The position numbers were made by a program, and so were the translations under genes. DNA of 64,000 nt, taken from the NCBI RefSeq assembly GCF_012184415.1, contig NZ_VTOX01000013.1, positions 1-64,000 on the forward strand, in the 5' to 3' direction. The stretch is from Ramlibacter lithotrophicus (lineage in GTDB: Bacteria > Pseudomonadota > Gammaproteobacteria > Burkholderiales > Burkholderiaceae_C). This document shows, piece by piece, positions 1 through 8,871 of the stretch; the stretch's first letter is position 1; the number at the start of each line of letters is the position of its first letter. The notes below the pieces were generated by a model. That model searched no databases, was not told where the DNA came from, and saw nothing but the letters and a program-made list of their open reading frames with translations.

Positions 1-127
1 TGCCGCCGGCGGCGGCGCCGCCCCATCAAATCGACCCCGTAAGTGTTCATGTGTCCGCGTAAGTTAAGCGGACTCGAGGCTCCTACGCAGCGGCCGCGCG
101 GTCAACATGTGTTCCCTGGTCGCTTAC
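1..127 (-). mobile_element. IS66-type element, terminal fragment
   Basis: Bases 1-127 match 29101-29227 with only about three differences. The stretch holds the first codons of an IS66 orf1 (tnpA) on the minus strand, ending in Arg-rich codons, and then the element end, which reads outward as GTAAGCGAC, a normal IS66-family terminus. The rest of the element lies to the left of the window. It has the same orientation as the copy at 27386-29227. Confidence 0.8.
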
Positions 128-153
128 GGTGATGACAGGGAGACACACAGGCA

Positions 154-930
154 CTAGCGGCCTTTGAATTCTGGTGCGCGCTTGGCGAGGAAGGCAGAAA
201 CACCCTCGCGAACATCTTCGGTTCGGAACAGCTCGCCGAACAGCGCGGCCTCGAGTTTCAGACCGTCGGTGAGCGATTGGGTGAGGCCGAGATCCACTGC
301 TCGCTTAATCTGAGCTACAGCCAACGGCGCATTAGCGGCGATCTCATCGACCAGCGCTAATGCCGTATTCAGAGCATGCCCAGAGGGCACGACCTCGTCC
401 ACGAGGCCCAGCGACAGTGCCTGCGCGGCACCGAGGTGACGTCCGGTGAACAGCAAACGTTTGGCCTGGCCCACAGGGATTAGACGCGGCAATTGCTGCG
501 TGCCGCCAGCGCCCGGCATCAGGCCTAAACGGACTTCCGGCTGACCGAAGTTGGCTTGCTCCTCCGCGATGCGGATGTCGCAAGCCATCGCCAGTTCACA
601 GCCGCCGCCCAGCGCATGGCCATTGATCGCGGCAATTACCGGACGATCTAGCGTCTGGAATGCCGCCTGCATGCGCTGGATGCCCAGTGCATACGCTTCC
701 GCCGTGCGCGCATCGAGCGAAGGAAAGAAGCCGATGTCACCACCCGCGATGAAGAAGCGACCACGCCCGACAATCACAACCCCGCGCACCGCCGGTTGCG
801 CCGCAATCTGGCTCAAGGCCAGGAGAACTTCCTCGGCTACGCTCGGATGCAGCGCATTCACCGGAGGGTTGTCCAGCGTGATGATTGCCGCCGATCCTCG
901 CGTTTCCAGGTGAATTTTGGCGAACGACAT
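154..930 (-). CDS. Enoyl-CoA hydratase/isomerase (crotonase) family protein
   Basis: A 258-residue crotonase that probably adds water to a trans-2-enoyl-CoA in the cytoplasm. The oxyanion-hole motif GHALGGGCELA and the second active-site region FGQPEVRLGLMPGAGGTQ are both present, so the two catalytic glutamates (the E of CELA and the E of PEV) are conserved, as expected of a true hydratase. The ATG at 930 is preferred to the GTG two codons upstream because CTGAGG lies at proper spacing from the ATG but directly abuts the GTG. It is divergent from the acyl-CoA dehydrogenase at 1133; two motif-A operators lie between them. With the neighbours it completes a beta-oxidation set. The exact substrate is unknown. 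Confidence 0.9.
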   Translation of the reverse strand: MSFAKIHLETRGSAAIITLDNPPVNALHPSVAEEVLLALSQIAAQPAVRGVVIVGRGRFFIAGGDIGFFPSLDARTAEAYALGIQRMQAAFQTLDRPVIAAINGHALGGGCELAMACDIRIAEEQANFGQPEVRLGLMPGAGGTQQLPRLIPVGQAKRLLFTGRHLGAAQALSLGLVDEVVPSGHALNTALALVDEIAANAPLAVAQIKRAVDLGLTQSLTDGLKLEAALFGELFRTEDVREGVSAFLAKRAPEFKGR

Positions 931-970
931 GCGCACCTCAGGTTGAATGATTCTGGTTCTTGGGCCGTTG

Positions 971-990
971 AAACAAACGGTCGTACGTAT
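971..990. promoter_or_regulatory. Motif A operator, site 1
   Basis: The 20-bp imperfect dyad AAACAAACGGTCGTACGTAT fits half-sites AxACxxACGG / CCGTxxGTxT. It lies about 40 bp upstream of the crotonase start at 930 and shares its sequence with sites at 1099, 8020 and 13515. Size and symmetry suit a TetR-family dimer; the regulator at 3816-4604 is the obvious candidate (inference). Confidence 0.65.
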
Positions 991-1098
991 TATTATTGGA
1001 GCCGAGAGTCGGTGTCAATAGGAGGTAACGGCTTGACGGCATTTGGCTCATGAGGTCCGACACTTCTCCTCTTGACGCGCATCACGATGCCGATAACA

Positions 1099-1118
1099 AT
1101 ACAAACAGCCGTTTGTTT
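1099..1118. promoter_or_regulatory. Motif A operator, site 2
   Basis: ATACAAACAGCCGTTTGTTT is a second copy of the dyad, 14 bp upstream of the ATG at 1133, a position where a bound repressor would block transcription start or elongation. Its right half CCGTTTGTTT is identical to that of the site at 13515. Confidence 0.65.
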
Positions 1119-1132
1119 GCAGGAACGGAATT

Positions 1133-2278
1133 ATGCACATCGAACTGGACGAAGACACCGAACGCCTGCGCGAGGCGGTGCGACGCTTCGCGAACGAACG
1201 CGTGGCCCCGATCGCGGCGGAAGTCGACGCCGAGAACCGCTTTCCGCGCGAGTTGTGGCCTGCTTTTGGCGAACTCGGCCTGCTGGGCATCACTGTTGCT
1301 GAGGTGGACGGCGGCACCGGCCTGGGCTATCTGCAGCATGTGGTAGCCCTGGAGGAGATCACGCGAGCCTCGGCCTCCATCGGCATGTCCTACGGAGCCC
1401 ACTCAAATCTGGTCCTGAACCAATTGCGCAAGAACGCGAACTCGGAACTCAAGCGCCGCTACCTGCCCAAATTGCTATCGGGCGAGCATGTGGCTTCGCT
1501 GGCCATGAGCGAGCCTGGCGCTGGCTCCGATGTTGTGGGCATGAGGCTGCGCGCCGAGCGCAAAGGCGACCGCTACATCCTGAACGGCACCAAGCTGTGG
1601 ATCACAAATGGCATCGCCGCAGACGTGTATCTGGTCTATGCGAAGACGGCGCCCGAGGCCGGCAAGAACGGTATCTCGGCCATGGTAGTGCAGCGCGACT
1701 TCCCCGGTTTTTGCGTGGGCCAAAAACTGGACACGTTCGGCATGCGCGGCTCGGGCACGGCCGAGCTGACGTTCGAGGACTGCGAGGTGCCGGTTGAAAA
1801 TCTGGTCGGTGGCGAGAACGCCGGTGTGCAGGTGATGATGAGTGGCCTGGACTTCGAGCGTATCGTCGTCTCGGCGAGCCCCCTGGGCATCATGCAGGCC
1901 GCCCTAGACCTGTCCTTGCCCTATCTGAACGAGCGCCGCCAATTCGGCCAGCCAATCGGTAACTTCCAGCTGATGCAAGGCAAGCTGGCCGACATATATG
2001 CCGCCCTCGGCGCCTGCCGTGCCCAAGTCTATGCCGTGGCGGCTGCGGCCGACCGCGGCAGGGTTACACGCAAGGACGCAGCGGCGCTGATCCTATTCGT
2101 GGCGGAGCGCGCCACTGAGGCGGCGCTGCAGGCCATGCAATGCCTGGGCGGCAACGGCTATAGCAACGAATACCCGGCCGCGCGCTTGGTGCGCGATGCG
2201 AAGCTCTACGAGATCGGTGCAGGCACCTCGGAAATTCGCCGCATGCTGGTAGGTCGTGAACTACTGGCCGGACGTTGA
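1133..2278 (+). CDS. Acyl-CoA dehydrogenase, isovaleryl-CoA dehydrogenase-like
   Basis: A 381-residue flavoprotein that desaturates an acyl-CoA at C2-C3 and passes electrons to ETF. The residue pattern matches the isovaleryl-CoA dehydrogenase branch: SYGAHSNL near residue 86, FAD-binding AMSEPGAGSDV at 124-134, LWITNG at 155-160, and the catalytic base E242 in SGLDFER, which is the helix-G position used by this branch instead of the YEGT position. The C-terminus IGAGTSEIRR is also typical. No methylcrotonyl-CoA carboxylase genes are nearby, so leucine breakdown is not supported by context; another branched acyl-CoA is likely. ATG at 1133 follows AGGAACGG. It is the first gene of a two-gene unit with the ligase at 2317. 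Confidence 0.93.
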   Translation: MHIELDEDTERLREAVRRFANERVAPIAAEVDAENRFPRELWPAFGELGLLGITVAEVDGGTGLGYLQHVVALEEITRASASIGMSYGAHSNLVLNQLRKNANSELKRRYLPKLLSGEHVASLAMSEPGAGSDVVGMRLRAERKGDRYILNGTKLWITNGIAADVYLVYAKTAPEAGKNGISAMVVQRDFPGFCVGQKLDTFGMRGSGTAELTFEDCEVPVENLVGGENAGVQVMMSGLDFERIVVSASPLGIMQAALDLSLPYLNERRQFGQPIGNFQLMQGKLADIYAALGACRAQVYAVAAAADRGRVTRKDAAALILFVAERATEAALQAMQCLGGNGYSNEYPAARLVRDAKLYEIGAGTSEIRRMLVGRELLAGR

Positions 2279-2316
2279 TCGGCCGGCCTTACTATGTATG
2301 AACACATGACACCGCC

Positions 2317-3849
2317 GTGAAGAACCTGGCCGACGTTGTGCTGGCCAACCCAGCAGCGCGCCCCGAAGCGATCGCGCTCACGGACTCCGACGGCCAACGA
2401 ACGTACGCGCAACTCGCGCAGCGCATTCACGCCGTGGCGCGTTTCCTCGGCACACCAGGCAGCCAGCCCGGCGACCGGGTAGCGCTGCTGCTCCCCAATG
2501 GCTGCGCCTTCGTGGAGACGCAACTGGGCTGCGCCCTGGCCGGACACCTATGCGTGCCACTGAACCTGCGCCAGCTGCCGGAGGAACAGCAACGCATCCT
2601 GAGGGACGCCCAGGCCACGGTGCTGTTCGTGCATGCGCGCTATGTCGACCGCATTGCGGGCTTTCGCGACGCGCTGCCGGGGCTGCACACCGTGGTGATG
2701 GTCGGCCAAGGTCAGGAGCCCGGCACCATCGCCTATGACACGCTTTTCACAGCTCCGCACAACGATGTCCGCCTGCCGGCGGTCGACCGCGACAGTGGTG
2801 CCGTCATGCTCTATACGAGCGGCACCACGTCCGCACCCAAGGGCGCCGTGCTTACTCACGCCAATTATCTGGCTAACCTGCGCCAATACCTGGCTGCCGT
2901 CGGATTGCCCGAAGGGGGCGTGAACCTTCAGCTCAGCCCGATGTTCCACGCCGCCGGCATCTTCTGCCTGGTGCACCTACTGCGCGGCGCCCGTACGGTC
3001 TTCCTCGAAAAGGTGGAGCCTGCGGCCATCCTCGACGCCATTGAGAGGGAGCGTGTGACCTTCATGTTCACCGTGCCCACGGTGCTGTATCAGTTGCTGG
3101 ACCAGCCGGACCTGCCCTTGCGCGACATCACCTCACTGCAGCGCGTGCAGTACGGCGCGGCTCCAATCACCGGCAGCCGACTGCACCAAGCGATGCGCGT
3201 GTTCGGCCAGAGGCTGCAGCACTCCTATGGCATGACCGAGGGCACCTCGCACGTCTCCATCCTGCTGGGCGCCGGCCACGAGACTCACGCCGGCTCGGTG
3301 GGACAGACGCTGCCGGGCGTTGAGCTGCGCGTTGTCGACGACGAAGGTCGGGAGGTCGCCACCGACGAAATCGGCGAACTCATCGTGAGCGGCCCGAACG
3401 TGTTCTCCGGCTACTGGCGCCAGCCTGTTGTGACCCTTGAAACGCTGCGCGACGGGTGGCTGCATACGGGTGACCTGGGCCGCCGCGACGCGCAGGGCTT
3501 CATCTACGTGATCGACCGTAAGAAGGACATGATCATCAGCGGTGGCGCGAACATCTACCCGTCGGACATCGAGGATGCGCTGATGCGGCATCCGGCCGTG
3601 GCCGAGTGCGCCGTCTTCGGCGTACCCGACGAGCTTTGGGGAGAGGCCGTGGCCGCTGCCGTGGTGCTTCGCGCGGGGCACGCGCCCGACGAAGCCGCAC
3701 TGATCGCGTATCTGCGCGGCCATCTCGGCGGATACAAGGTGCCTAAGAAGCTGTGGATCATGAACGCGCTGCCGAAAAATGCCACCGGCAAAATCCTCAA
3801 GCGCGAACTGCGTGTTCAGTGCGACTCTGGAGACAGGCAGGCAACGTGA
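2317..3849 (+). CDS. AMP-forming acyl-CoA synthetase
   Basis: A 510-residue ANL-superfamily ligase that activates a carboxylic acid to its CoA thioester through an acyl-adenylate. Seen in order: P-loop MLYTSGTTSAPKGAVLTH (about residues 166-183), adenine motif QHSYGMTEG, ribose-binding DGWLHTGDLG, hinge region VIDRKKDMI followed by GGANIYPSDIE, and the C-terminal lysine in NATGKILKREL. GTG at 2317 is the only usable start: three nearby ATGs run quickly into stops. It lies 38 bp after the dehydrogenase, so the two are probably co-transcribed. Its last 34 bp overlap the convergent TetR gene. The substrate cannot be read from sequence; a medium or branched acid is likely. Confidence 0.92.
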   Translation: MKNLADVVLANPAARPEAIALTDSDGQRTYAQLAQRIHAVARFLGTPGSQPGDRVALLLPNGCAFVETQLGCALAGHLCVPLNLRQLPEEQQRILRDAQATVLFVHARYVDRIAGFRDALPGLHTVVMVGQGQEPGTIAYDTLFTAPHNDVRLPAVDRDSGAVMLYTSGTTSAPKGAVLTHANYLANLRQYLAAVGLPEGGVNLQLSPMFHAAGIFCLVHLLRGARTVFLEKVEPAAILDAIERERVTFMFTVPTVLYQLLDQPDLPLRDITSLQRVQYGAAPITGSRLHQAMRVFGQRLQHSYGMTEGTSHVSILLGAGHETHAGSVGQTLPGVELRVVDDEGREVATDEIGELIVSGPNVFSGYWRQPVVTLETLRDGWLHTGDLGRRDAQGFIYVIDRKKDMIISGGANIYPSDIEDALMRHPAVAECAVFGVPDELWGEAVAAAVVLRAGHAPDEAALIAYLRGHLGGYKVPKKLWIMNALPKNATGKILKRELRVQCDSGDRQAT

Positions 3850-4604
3850 GACGGGGGTCTGGCGGGTGATGCATGCAAAGACGCCCTGGGATCAGACGGC
3901 CCAGCGGCCGAAGTGGCTGGGCTGATCGTCGCGGGTGTGAGGCAGACCCGCTCCGGCTGGCCTGCCCGCGGCGCCTGGTGTTCGACGTCGATCATCCTAA
4001 ACACCAAGTCCACATAAATTTCGGAGATCTGACCCTGCGTGAGACGCCCGCCCGCCTTGTACCAGGCGTGGGTCCCTGTCAGCATGTCCAAAACCGCGAA
4101 GGTAGTGACGGACACATCTGCGACCACAAACTTGTTTTCGGCCACCCCTTGTTCCAGAATGCTCTTAACAAAGTTTTCGTAGCGCTTTCTCAGTTCGGTG
4201 TACTTCTTGTAGTCGTGCTTGGAGAGGCTTCGCATTTCCTTGGAGCCGATAAAGGTCTCGACTCTGCGTGCCGTGTGCCATTCGATATGGAATTCAATGA
4301 ACTTGCGCAGGCGCTCACGCGCCTCTTGCACCGGCGCCACGCTCTTTTCCAAGTCCGCGAGAATGTTCTCCATGATGCCGCACAGGATCATGGAGAGGAA
4401 CTGGCTCTTGCTGTCGAAATAGTTGTAGAGCGAGCCCGGAGTCAACCCCGCGTCAGCCGCCAACTGCCGCAGGTTCATCGCCTCGAACCCGTGCTTGAAC
4501 AACAGCATGATGCCCTTTGAATGGATCGTGCGCCACGTTGCCTTAGCATCTGCGTTGAACGGACGTCCCATGCCTTTCTTCCTTGTTGTCGAACTGAACG
4601 CCAT
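3816..4604 (-). CDS. TetR-family transcriptional regulator
   Basis: A 262-residue regulator. The N-terminal helix-turn-helix is clear (LRQLAADAGLTPGSLYNYF, about residues 45-63, followed by KSQFL). It is longer than the usual 190-220 residues: the last 50 or so are a Pro/Ala/Ser-rich tail that overlaps the 3' end of the convergent ligase gene. The start at 4604 has GAGGGGG seven bases upstream, 12 bp after livM, so it is the last gene of the Liv operon 7974-3816. That operon begins next to a motif-A operator, which suggests autoregulation and control of cluster I, with an acyl-CoA as the likely effector (inference). Confidence 0.9.
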   Translation of the reverse strand: MAFSSTTRKKGMGRPFNADAKATWRTIHSKGIMLLFKHGFEAMNLRQLAADAGLTPGSLYNYFDSKSQFLSMILCGIMENILADLEKSVAPVQEARERLRKFIEFHIEWHTARRVETFIGSKEMRSLSKHDYKKYTELRKRYENFVKSILEQGVAENKFVVADVSVTTFAVLDMLTGTHAWYKAGGRLTQGQISEIYVDLVFRMIDVEHQAPRAGQPERVCLTPATISPATSAAGPSDPRASLHASPARPPSHVACLSPESH

Positions 4605-4616
4605 ATTGTGCCCCCC

Positions 4617-5573
4617 TCAGCGCTTGGCCGTTCCACTCAGCATGCTCTGTCGCGACAACCAGTCACCCACTTCCCCAACGATGCCGCGCCGGAACGCCAG
4701 CACACAAACCGCGAAGATGCCGCCCATGCTGACCGTGATCAGCGAACCAAGCTTGTCGGCGAACTGCGTTTGCAGCGTGACCACCACTGCGGAACCGACC
4801 ACCGGTCCCAGCACGGTTCCCATCCCGCCCAGAAGGCTCATCAGCACTACGTCGCCGGAGGTGTGCCAGTGCACGTCTGACAGTGACGCCAGATTGAATG
4901 CCACTGCCTTGGTGGCCCCCGCCAGACCCGCGAGTGCGGCCGAGAGCACAAAGACCAGCAGCTTGTAGCGCCCCACGTCGTAGCCCAGGGACACAGCCCT
5001 CGATTCGTTCTCTCGGATCGCGCGCAGCACCTGACCGAACGGGGACTGGATGGTGCGGTGGATCAGCCAGAAGCTCAGTGCGAAGACGACGACGACGAAG
5101 TAGTAAATGCTCCGTTCGCCGCCCAGGCCGATGCCCAACACGTCGCCGCGCGGTATACCGTGCAGCCCGTTCTCGCCGCCCGTGAAGGGAGACTGCAAGA
5201 AGAAGAAGTACACCAGTTGCGCCATAGCCAGCGTGATCATCGAAAAATAGATGCCCTGCCGCCGTATGGCGAGAAAGCCGATCACGAGACCGAGCAGCGC
5301 AGCTGCGGCCGTGCCGAATGCGATCCCGAGCAGCGTCGGCCAAGCCCAGACCTTGAGGGCGTGCGCCGTGAGATAGACGGCTGTGCCGAAAAACGCCGCG
5401 TGACCGAAAGACAGCAAGCCAGTGTAGCCTAGCAGCAGATTGAACGCACAGGCGAACATCGCAAAGCACAGGATCTTCATCACCAGCACGGGGTACAGGA
5501 ACGCCGGCGCCACCAGGAGGAAGATCAGACCGGCCGCATAGAGCACGATCGTGGGATTGCTCAGGCGTTTCAT
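4617..5573 (-). CDS. livM: Branched-chain amino acid-type ABC transporter permease (LivM)
   Basis: A 318-residue inner-membrane permease with about nine hydrophobic segments and the LivM signatures GYTGLLSFGHAAFFG (about residues 49-63) and the cytoplasmic coupling loop FGQVLRAIRENESRA. With LivH it forms the membrane channel. Its start overlaps the livH stop by 4 bp. Transporters of this family in aromatic and fatty acid catabolic clusters often import carboxylic acids and not amino acids, so the substrate here is probably the compound degraded by cluster I. Confidence 0.92.
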   Translation of the reverse strand: MKRLSNPTIVLYAAGLIFLLVAPAFLYPVLVMKILCFAMFACAFNLLLGYTGLLSFGHAAFFGTAVYLTAHALKVWAWPTLLGIAFGTAAAALLGLVIGFLAIRRQGIYFSMITLAMAQLVYFFFLQSPFTGGENGLHGIPRGDVLGIGLGGERSIYYFVVVVFALSFWLIHRTIQSPFGQVLRAIRENESRAVSLGYDVGRYKLLVFVLSAALAGLAGATKAVAFNLASLSDVHWHTSGDVVLMSLLGGMGTVLGPVVGSAVVVTLQTQFADKLGSLITVSMGGIFAVCVLAFRRGIVGEVGDWLSRQSMLSGTAKR

Positions 5574-6460
5574 TTCGACTCCTTCCCGAACAGGCCTGCC
5601 GGCCGGACGACGAGCACGATTGCCATGATGAGAAAGATGATGGTCGAACTGGCCTCGGGGTAGACCACCTTGGTGAGCCCTTCGACCACACCGATCCCCA
5701 GGCCCGTCACCACGGAACCCAGGATCGAGCCCATGCCCCCGATCACGACAACCGCGAACACGACGATGATCAGATTCGAGCCCATTAGCGGGCTGACCTG
5801 CATGGCCGGAGCCGAGAGCACACCGGCCAATCCGGCCAGGGCGACGCCAAGGCCATAGGTCAGCGTCACCAGCACCGGCACGTTGATGCCCAAGGCCTGG
5901 GTCAGCGGCGGGTTCTCGGTCGACGCGCGCAGGTAGGCGCCGAGCCGCGTCTTCTCAATTACGAGCCACGTCGACAGGCAGACCGCCAGCGATGCCACGA
6001 TGACCCAGGCGCGGTACTTGGGAAGCATCATGAACCCGAGATTGAAGGCGCCGCGCATCGCTTCGGGAATCCCGTAAGGCTGTCCACCCAGGCCATAGAT
6101 GTGGCTGAACAGGCCTTCGATCATTAGTGCCAGGCCGAAGGTCAGCAGCAGCCCATACACATGATCCAGTTTCTGCAGGCGACGCAGAAGCGCGCGTTCG
6201 AGCACCACGCCGAAGATGCCCACGGAGATCGGCGCCAGCACGAGCGCCCATCCGTAGCTCAAACCCAGATACTCGAGACACATCCAAGCGAGCATGGCCC
6301 CGATCATGTATTGCGCGCCATGCGCGAAGTTGATGATGTTGAGCATGCCGAAGATCACCGCCAGCCCGAGGCTGAGCATTGCGTAGAACGAGCCGTTGAC
6401 CAGACCCAACATCAGCTGCCCTAGGAGGGCCGCCAGCGGAATATCCGAAGGATTAGGCAT
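5570..6460 (-). CDS. livH: Branched-chain amino acid-type ABC transporter permease (LivH)
   Basis: A 296-residue polytopic permease. LivH hallmarks are present: GLVNGSFYAMLSLGLAVIFG at the N-terminus, NFAHGAQYM, and the C-terminal VVIGGMGSILGSVVTGLGIG. It partners with LivM (4617-5573) and the ATPases LivF and LivG. It lies 3 bp from livF and overlaps livM, so translation is probably coupled. Confidence 0.92.
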   Translation of the reverse strand: MPNPSDIPLAALLGQLMLGLVNGSFYAMLSLGLAVIFGMLNIINFAHGAQYMIGAMLAWMCLEYLGLSYGWALVLAPISVGIFGVVLERALLRRLQKLDHVYGLLLTFGLALMIEGLFSHIYGLGGQPYGIPEAMRGAFNLGFMMLPKYRAWVIVASLAVCLSTWLVIEKTRLGAYLRASTENPPLTQALGINVPVLVTLTYGLGVALAGLAGVLSAPAMQVSPLMGSNLIIVVFAVVVIGGMGSILGSVVTGLGIGVVEGLTKVVYPEASSTIIFLIMAIVLVVRPAGLFGKESK

Positions 6461-6463
6461 GAA

Positions 6464-7177
6464 TCAGACTCCCAAGTACTCCTGAAGCAGTGATCGGCGC
6501 TGCGACAGCTGATGCTGAGCCAGCTGCGTGACGACCTGCCCGTTCTCAATGATGAACATGCGATCTGACAGCGGCGCCGCAAAACGGAGGTTCTGCTCGA
6601 CCAGCACGATCGTGTACTCCATGCCTTTGAGCCGCTTTATCACCTCGGCCAGACGCTGCACAATCACCGGCGCCAAACCCTCGGAGATTTCGTCGAGCAG
6701 CAACAGCTGCGCACCCGAACGCAGGATGCGCGCCATGGCCAGCATCTGCTGCTCGCCGCCCGACAGGCGCGTGCCCTGACTGAATCGGCGTTCGGCCAAG
6801 TTGGGAAACATCTCGTAGATCTCGTCCAACGACAGGCCCGCGCTGCCCACGCGCGGCGGCAGCAGAAGGTTCTCCTCGCAATTCAGGCTGGCGTAGATGC
6901 CGCGCTCCTCGGGGCAGTAGCCTACGCCCAGGCGCGCGATGCGGTGCGGCGGCATGCCGATGGTCTCGCGCCCATTGACCATGACCGACCCTGTGCGACG
7001 ACCGGTCAGTCCCATGATCGCGCGCAAGGTAGTGCTGCGACCGGCCCCGTTGCGCCCCAGCAGGCTCACGCATTCGCCCGGGCGCACGTCGAAGTCGATC
7101 CCGTGCAGGACGTGGGATTCCCCGTAGAAGGCGTGGAGCCCTGCCACGCGCAGGTATTCGGTGGAGGCGACACTCAT
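6464..7177 (-). CDS. livF: ABC transporter ATP-binding protein (LivF), Walker A Lys replaced by Arg
   Basis: A 237-residue ATPase of the Liv type. The signature LSGGEQQMLAMAR, Walker B LLLLDEISEGLAP and H-loop-region VLVEQN are intact. The Walker A reads GRNGAGRST: the lysine that contacts the phosphates is Arg (codon CGC). The substitution keeps a positive charge, and the rest of the protein is well conserved, so it is probably functional or works asymmetrically with the canonical LivG. It overlaps livG by 4 bp. Confidence 0.9.
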   Translation of the reverse strand: MSVASTEYLRVAGLHAFYGESHVLHGIDFDVRPGECVSLLGRNGAGRSTTLRAIMGLTGRRTGSVMVNGRETIGMPPHRIARLGVGYCPEERGIYASLNCEENLLLPPRVGSAGLSLDEIYEMFPNLAERRFSQGTRLSGGEQQMLAMARILRSGAQLLLLDEISEGLAPVIVQRLAEVIKRLKGMEYTIVLVEQNLRFAAPLSDRMFIIENGQVVTQLAQHQLSQRRSLLQEYLGV

Positions 7178-7974
7178 GCAGCAGCTCCCACAGGCGTGGC
7201 GGGGGTCGCTGCCGTGGCCGGCGCAGCCTCGGTGCCGAGGTAAGCCTCGATGACCGCGGAGTTCGCGGCCACCGCGGCATAGGCTCCCTCGGCCAGCACC
7301 GATCCCCGCGCCAGCACTGTGATGGTGTTGCAGATGCCGGAGACGACCTTCATGTTGTGCTCCACCATCAAAACCGTGCGCTGAGCCGCCGCGCGCTTGA
7401 TCAGTGCCATCACTCGGTCTACGTCCTCGTGGCCCATGCCTTGGGTCGGCTCGTCCAGCAACATCAACTCAGGCTCCAGGGCCAGCGTGGTCGCGATCTC
7501 GAGGGCGCGCTTACGGCCGTACGGCATCTCGGCAGCCACGACATGCGCGTGCGAGGCCAGCCCCACGTCTTCGAGCAGCTGCATGGCGCGCCCATCCAGA
7601 CGTGATAGCAGGCGGCCCGACTTCCAGAAGTGGTAGCTGATGCCTTGGCCGCGCAGCAATGCCACGCGCAGGTTTTCCAGCACCGTCAGGTGTGGGAACA
7701 CCGCGCTGATCTGGAACGAACGCACCATGCCCATGCGCGCAATACGCTGCGGCTGCTCGGCCGTGATGTCGCGTCCGTTGAGGCGGATGGTGCCTTGGCT
7801 GGGTTCGAGGAACTTCGTCAGCAGGTTGAAGCAGGTGGTCTTTCCGGCGCCATTCGGGCCAATCAGTCCGTGGATCTCGCCACGGCGCACGCGCAGGTTC
7901 ACGTCGCGCACAGCAACAAAGCCGCGGAACTCCTTTGTTAAGCCTTCCGTTTCGAGGATGTAAGAGCCATTCAT
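7174..7974 (-). CDS. livG: ABC transporter ATP-binding protein (LivG)
   Basis: A 266-residue ATPase. It has canonical Walker A GPNGAGKTT, the long LivG-specific insert with VRSFQISAVFPHLTVLENL, signature-region MPYGRKRALEIA in place of LSGGQ (a common LivG variant), and Walker B LMLLDEPTQGM. The frame stays open to 8094, but ATG at 7974 (MNGSYILETEGLTKEF) is chosen because family homology begins there and the upstream part would run through the motif-A operator at 8020. It is the first gene of livGFHM-tetR. The C-terminal 20 residues are Ala/Thr/Pro-rich. Confidence 0.92.
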   Translation of the reverse strand: MNGSYILETEGLTKEFRGFVAVRDVNLRVRRGEIHGLIGPNGAGKTTCFNLLTKFLEPSQGTIRLNGRDITAEQPQRIARMGMVRSFQISAVFPHLTVLENLRVALLRGQGISYHFWKSGRLLSRLDGRAMQLLEDVGLASHAHVVAAEMPYGRKRALEIATTLALEPELMLLDEPTQGMGHEDVDRVMALIKRAAAQRTVLMVEHNMKVVSGICNTITVLARGSVLAEGAYAAVAANSAVIEAYLGTEAAPATAATPATPVGAAA

Positions 7975-8019
7975 AGTGGGATCGCAACGAGATTGACGAG
8001 TGTCTACGCTTCTAATAAT

Positions 8020-8035
8020 ATACGTACGTTTGTTT
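8020..8035. promoter_or_regulatory. Motif A operator, site 3 (shortened)
   Basis: ATACGTACGTTTGTTT is the same dyad with the central GGCC missing, so the half-sites ATACGTAC and GTTTGTTT abut. It sits in the 149-bp divergent gap between livG (7974) and the SDR gene (8124), in AT-rich sequence that probably holds both promoters. The shortened spacing may change affinity or indicate a different helical phase. Confidence 0.5.
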
Positions 8036-8123
8036 GTTAACAATAGCTGGTCTGCGATGGATGAATAGGGACTAACCCCTGCAGTACCTCGCATTTCTCT
8101 GACGCTCGACAGGAAAGGAATTC

Positions 8124-8867
8124 ATGAAAAGGTTTGAAAACCGCACTGCAATCGTCACCGGCGCAGCCAATGGCATTGGCTTGGCCACTGCGCAGCGCTT
8201 GCTGCACGAAGGCGCGCGCGTTCTGATGTGCGACATCGACGAAGCGCGTGTGCGTGCGACCGTGCAGGAATTAGGGTTCGAGCCTGAAAGATGCGTAGCC
8301 CTGTGCGTAGATGTCACGCAGAGCCAACAGGTGGACGCCTGCGTGGCGGAGGCGCTGGGGCGCTGGGGTCGGGTGGACATCCTCGTCAACAACGCTGGGA
8401 TCACGCGGGACGCGCAACTGTTGCGCATGAGTGAGGCGCAGTGGGAAGACGTGATCGGTGTCAACCTCAGGGGCGTGTTTCTTTTCGGGAAGGCCGTAGC
8501 GCCGTCGATGGTGGAGAACAAGAGGGGTGTGATCCTGAACGCTTCCAGCGTGGTTGGCCTATACGGCAATTTCGGTCAGTCGAACTATGCGGCCACCAAG
8601 TTCGGAGTCATTGGGCTGACGAAGACCTGGGCTCGCGAATTCGGGCCCAAAGGCGTGCGCGTCAACGCCGTGTGCCCCGGCTTCATCGCCACGGACATCC
8701 TGCGTACGATCCCCGACAAGGTATTGGAAAAGCTGGAAGACTCATCCTGGCAACGCCGCCTGGGCAAGCCAGAGGAAGTCGCCGCTGTTTACGCCTTCCT
8801 CGCCAGCGACGATGCCAGCTTTGTCAATGGCACCTGCCTCGAAGTCAGCGGCGGCATCTCTCTGTGA
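8124..8867 (+). CDS. Short-chain dehydrogenase/reductase (FabG-like 3-hydroxyacyl-CoA or alcohol dehydrogenase)
   Basis: A 247-residue classical SDR. The nucleotide-binding TGAANGIG is at 12-19, NNAG at 89-92, and the catalytic S142, Y155 and K159 in SNYAATK are in place; the C-terminal SGGISL is FabG-like. It probably interconverts a 3-hydroxyacyl-CoA and a 3-ketoacyl-CoA with NAD(P)H. The start has AGGAAAGGA six bases upstream. It is followed 4 bp later by the long acyl-CoA dehydrogenase, so 8124-13363 reads as one operon. It may be redundant with, or differ in stereochemistry from, the dehydrogenase at 10780. Confidence 0.9.
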   Translation: MKRFENRTAIVTGAANGIGLATAQRLLHEGARVLMCDIDEARVRATVQELGFEPERCVALCVDVTQSQQVDACVAEALGRWGRVDILVNNAGITRDAQLLRMSEAQWEDVIGVNLRGVFLFGKAVAPSMVENKRGVILNASSVVGLYGNFGQSNYAATKFGVIGLTKTWAREFGPKGVRVNAVCPGFIATDILRTIPDKVLEKLEDSSWQRRLGKPEEVAAVYAFLASDDASFVNGTCLEVSGGISL

Positions 8868-8871
8868 CGCC

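Noticed and set aside
7975..8094. Longer LivG N-terminus from 8094
   Set aside because: It would translate through the motif-A operator and the AT-rich promoter gap, and family homology starts at 7974.
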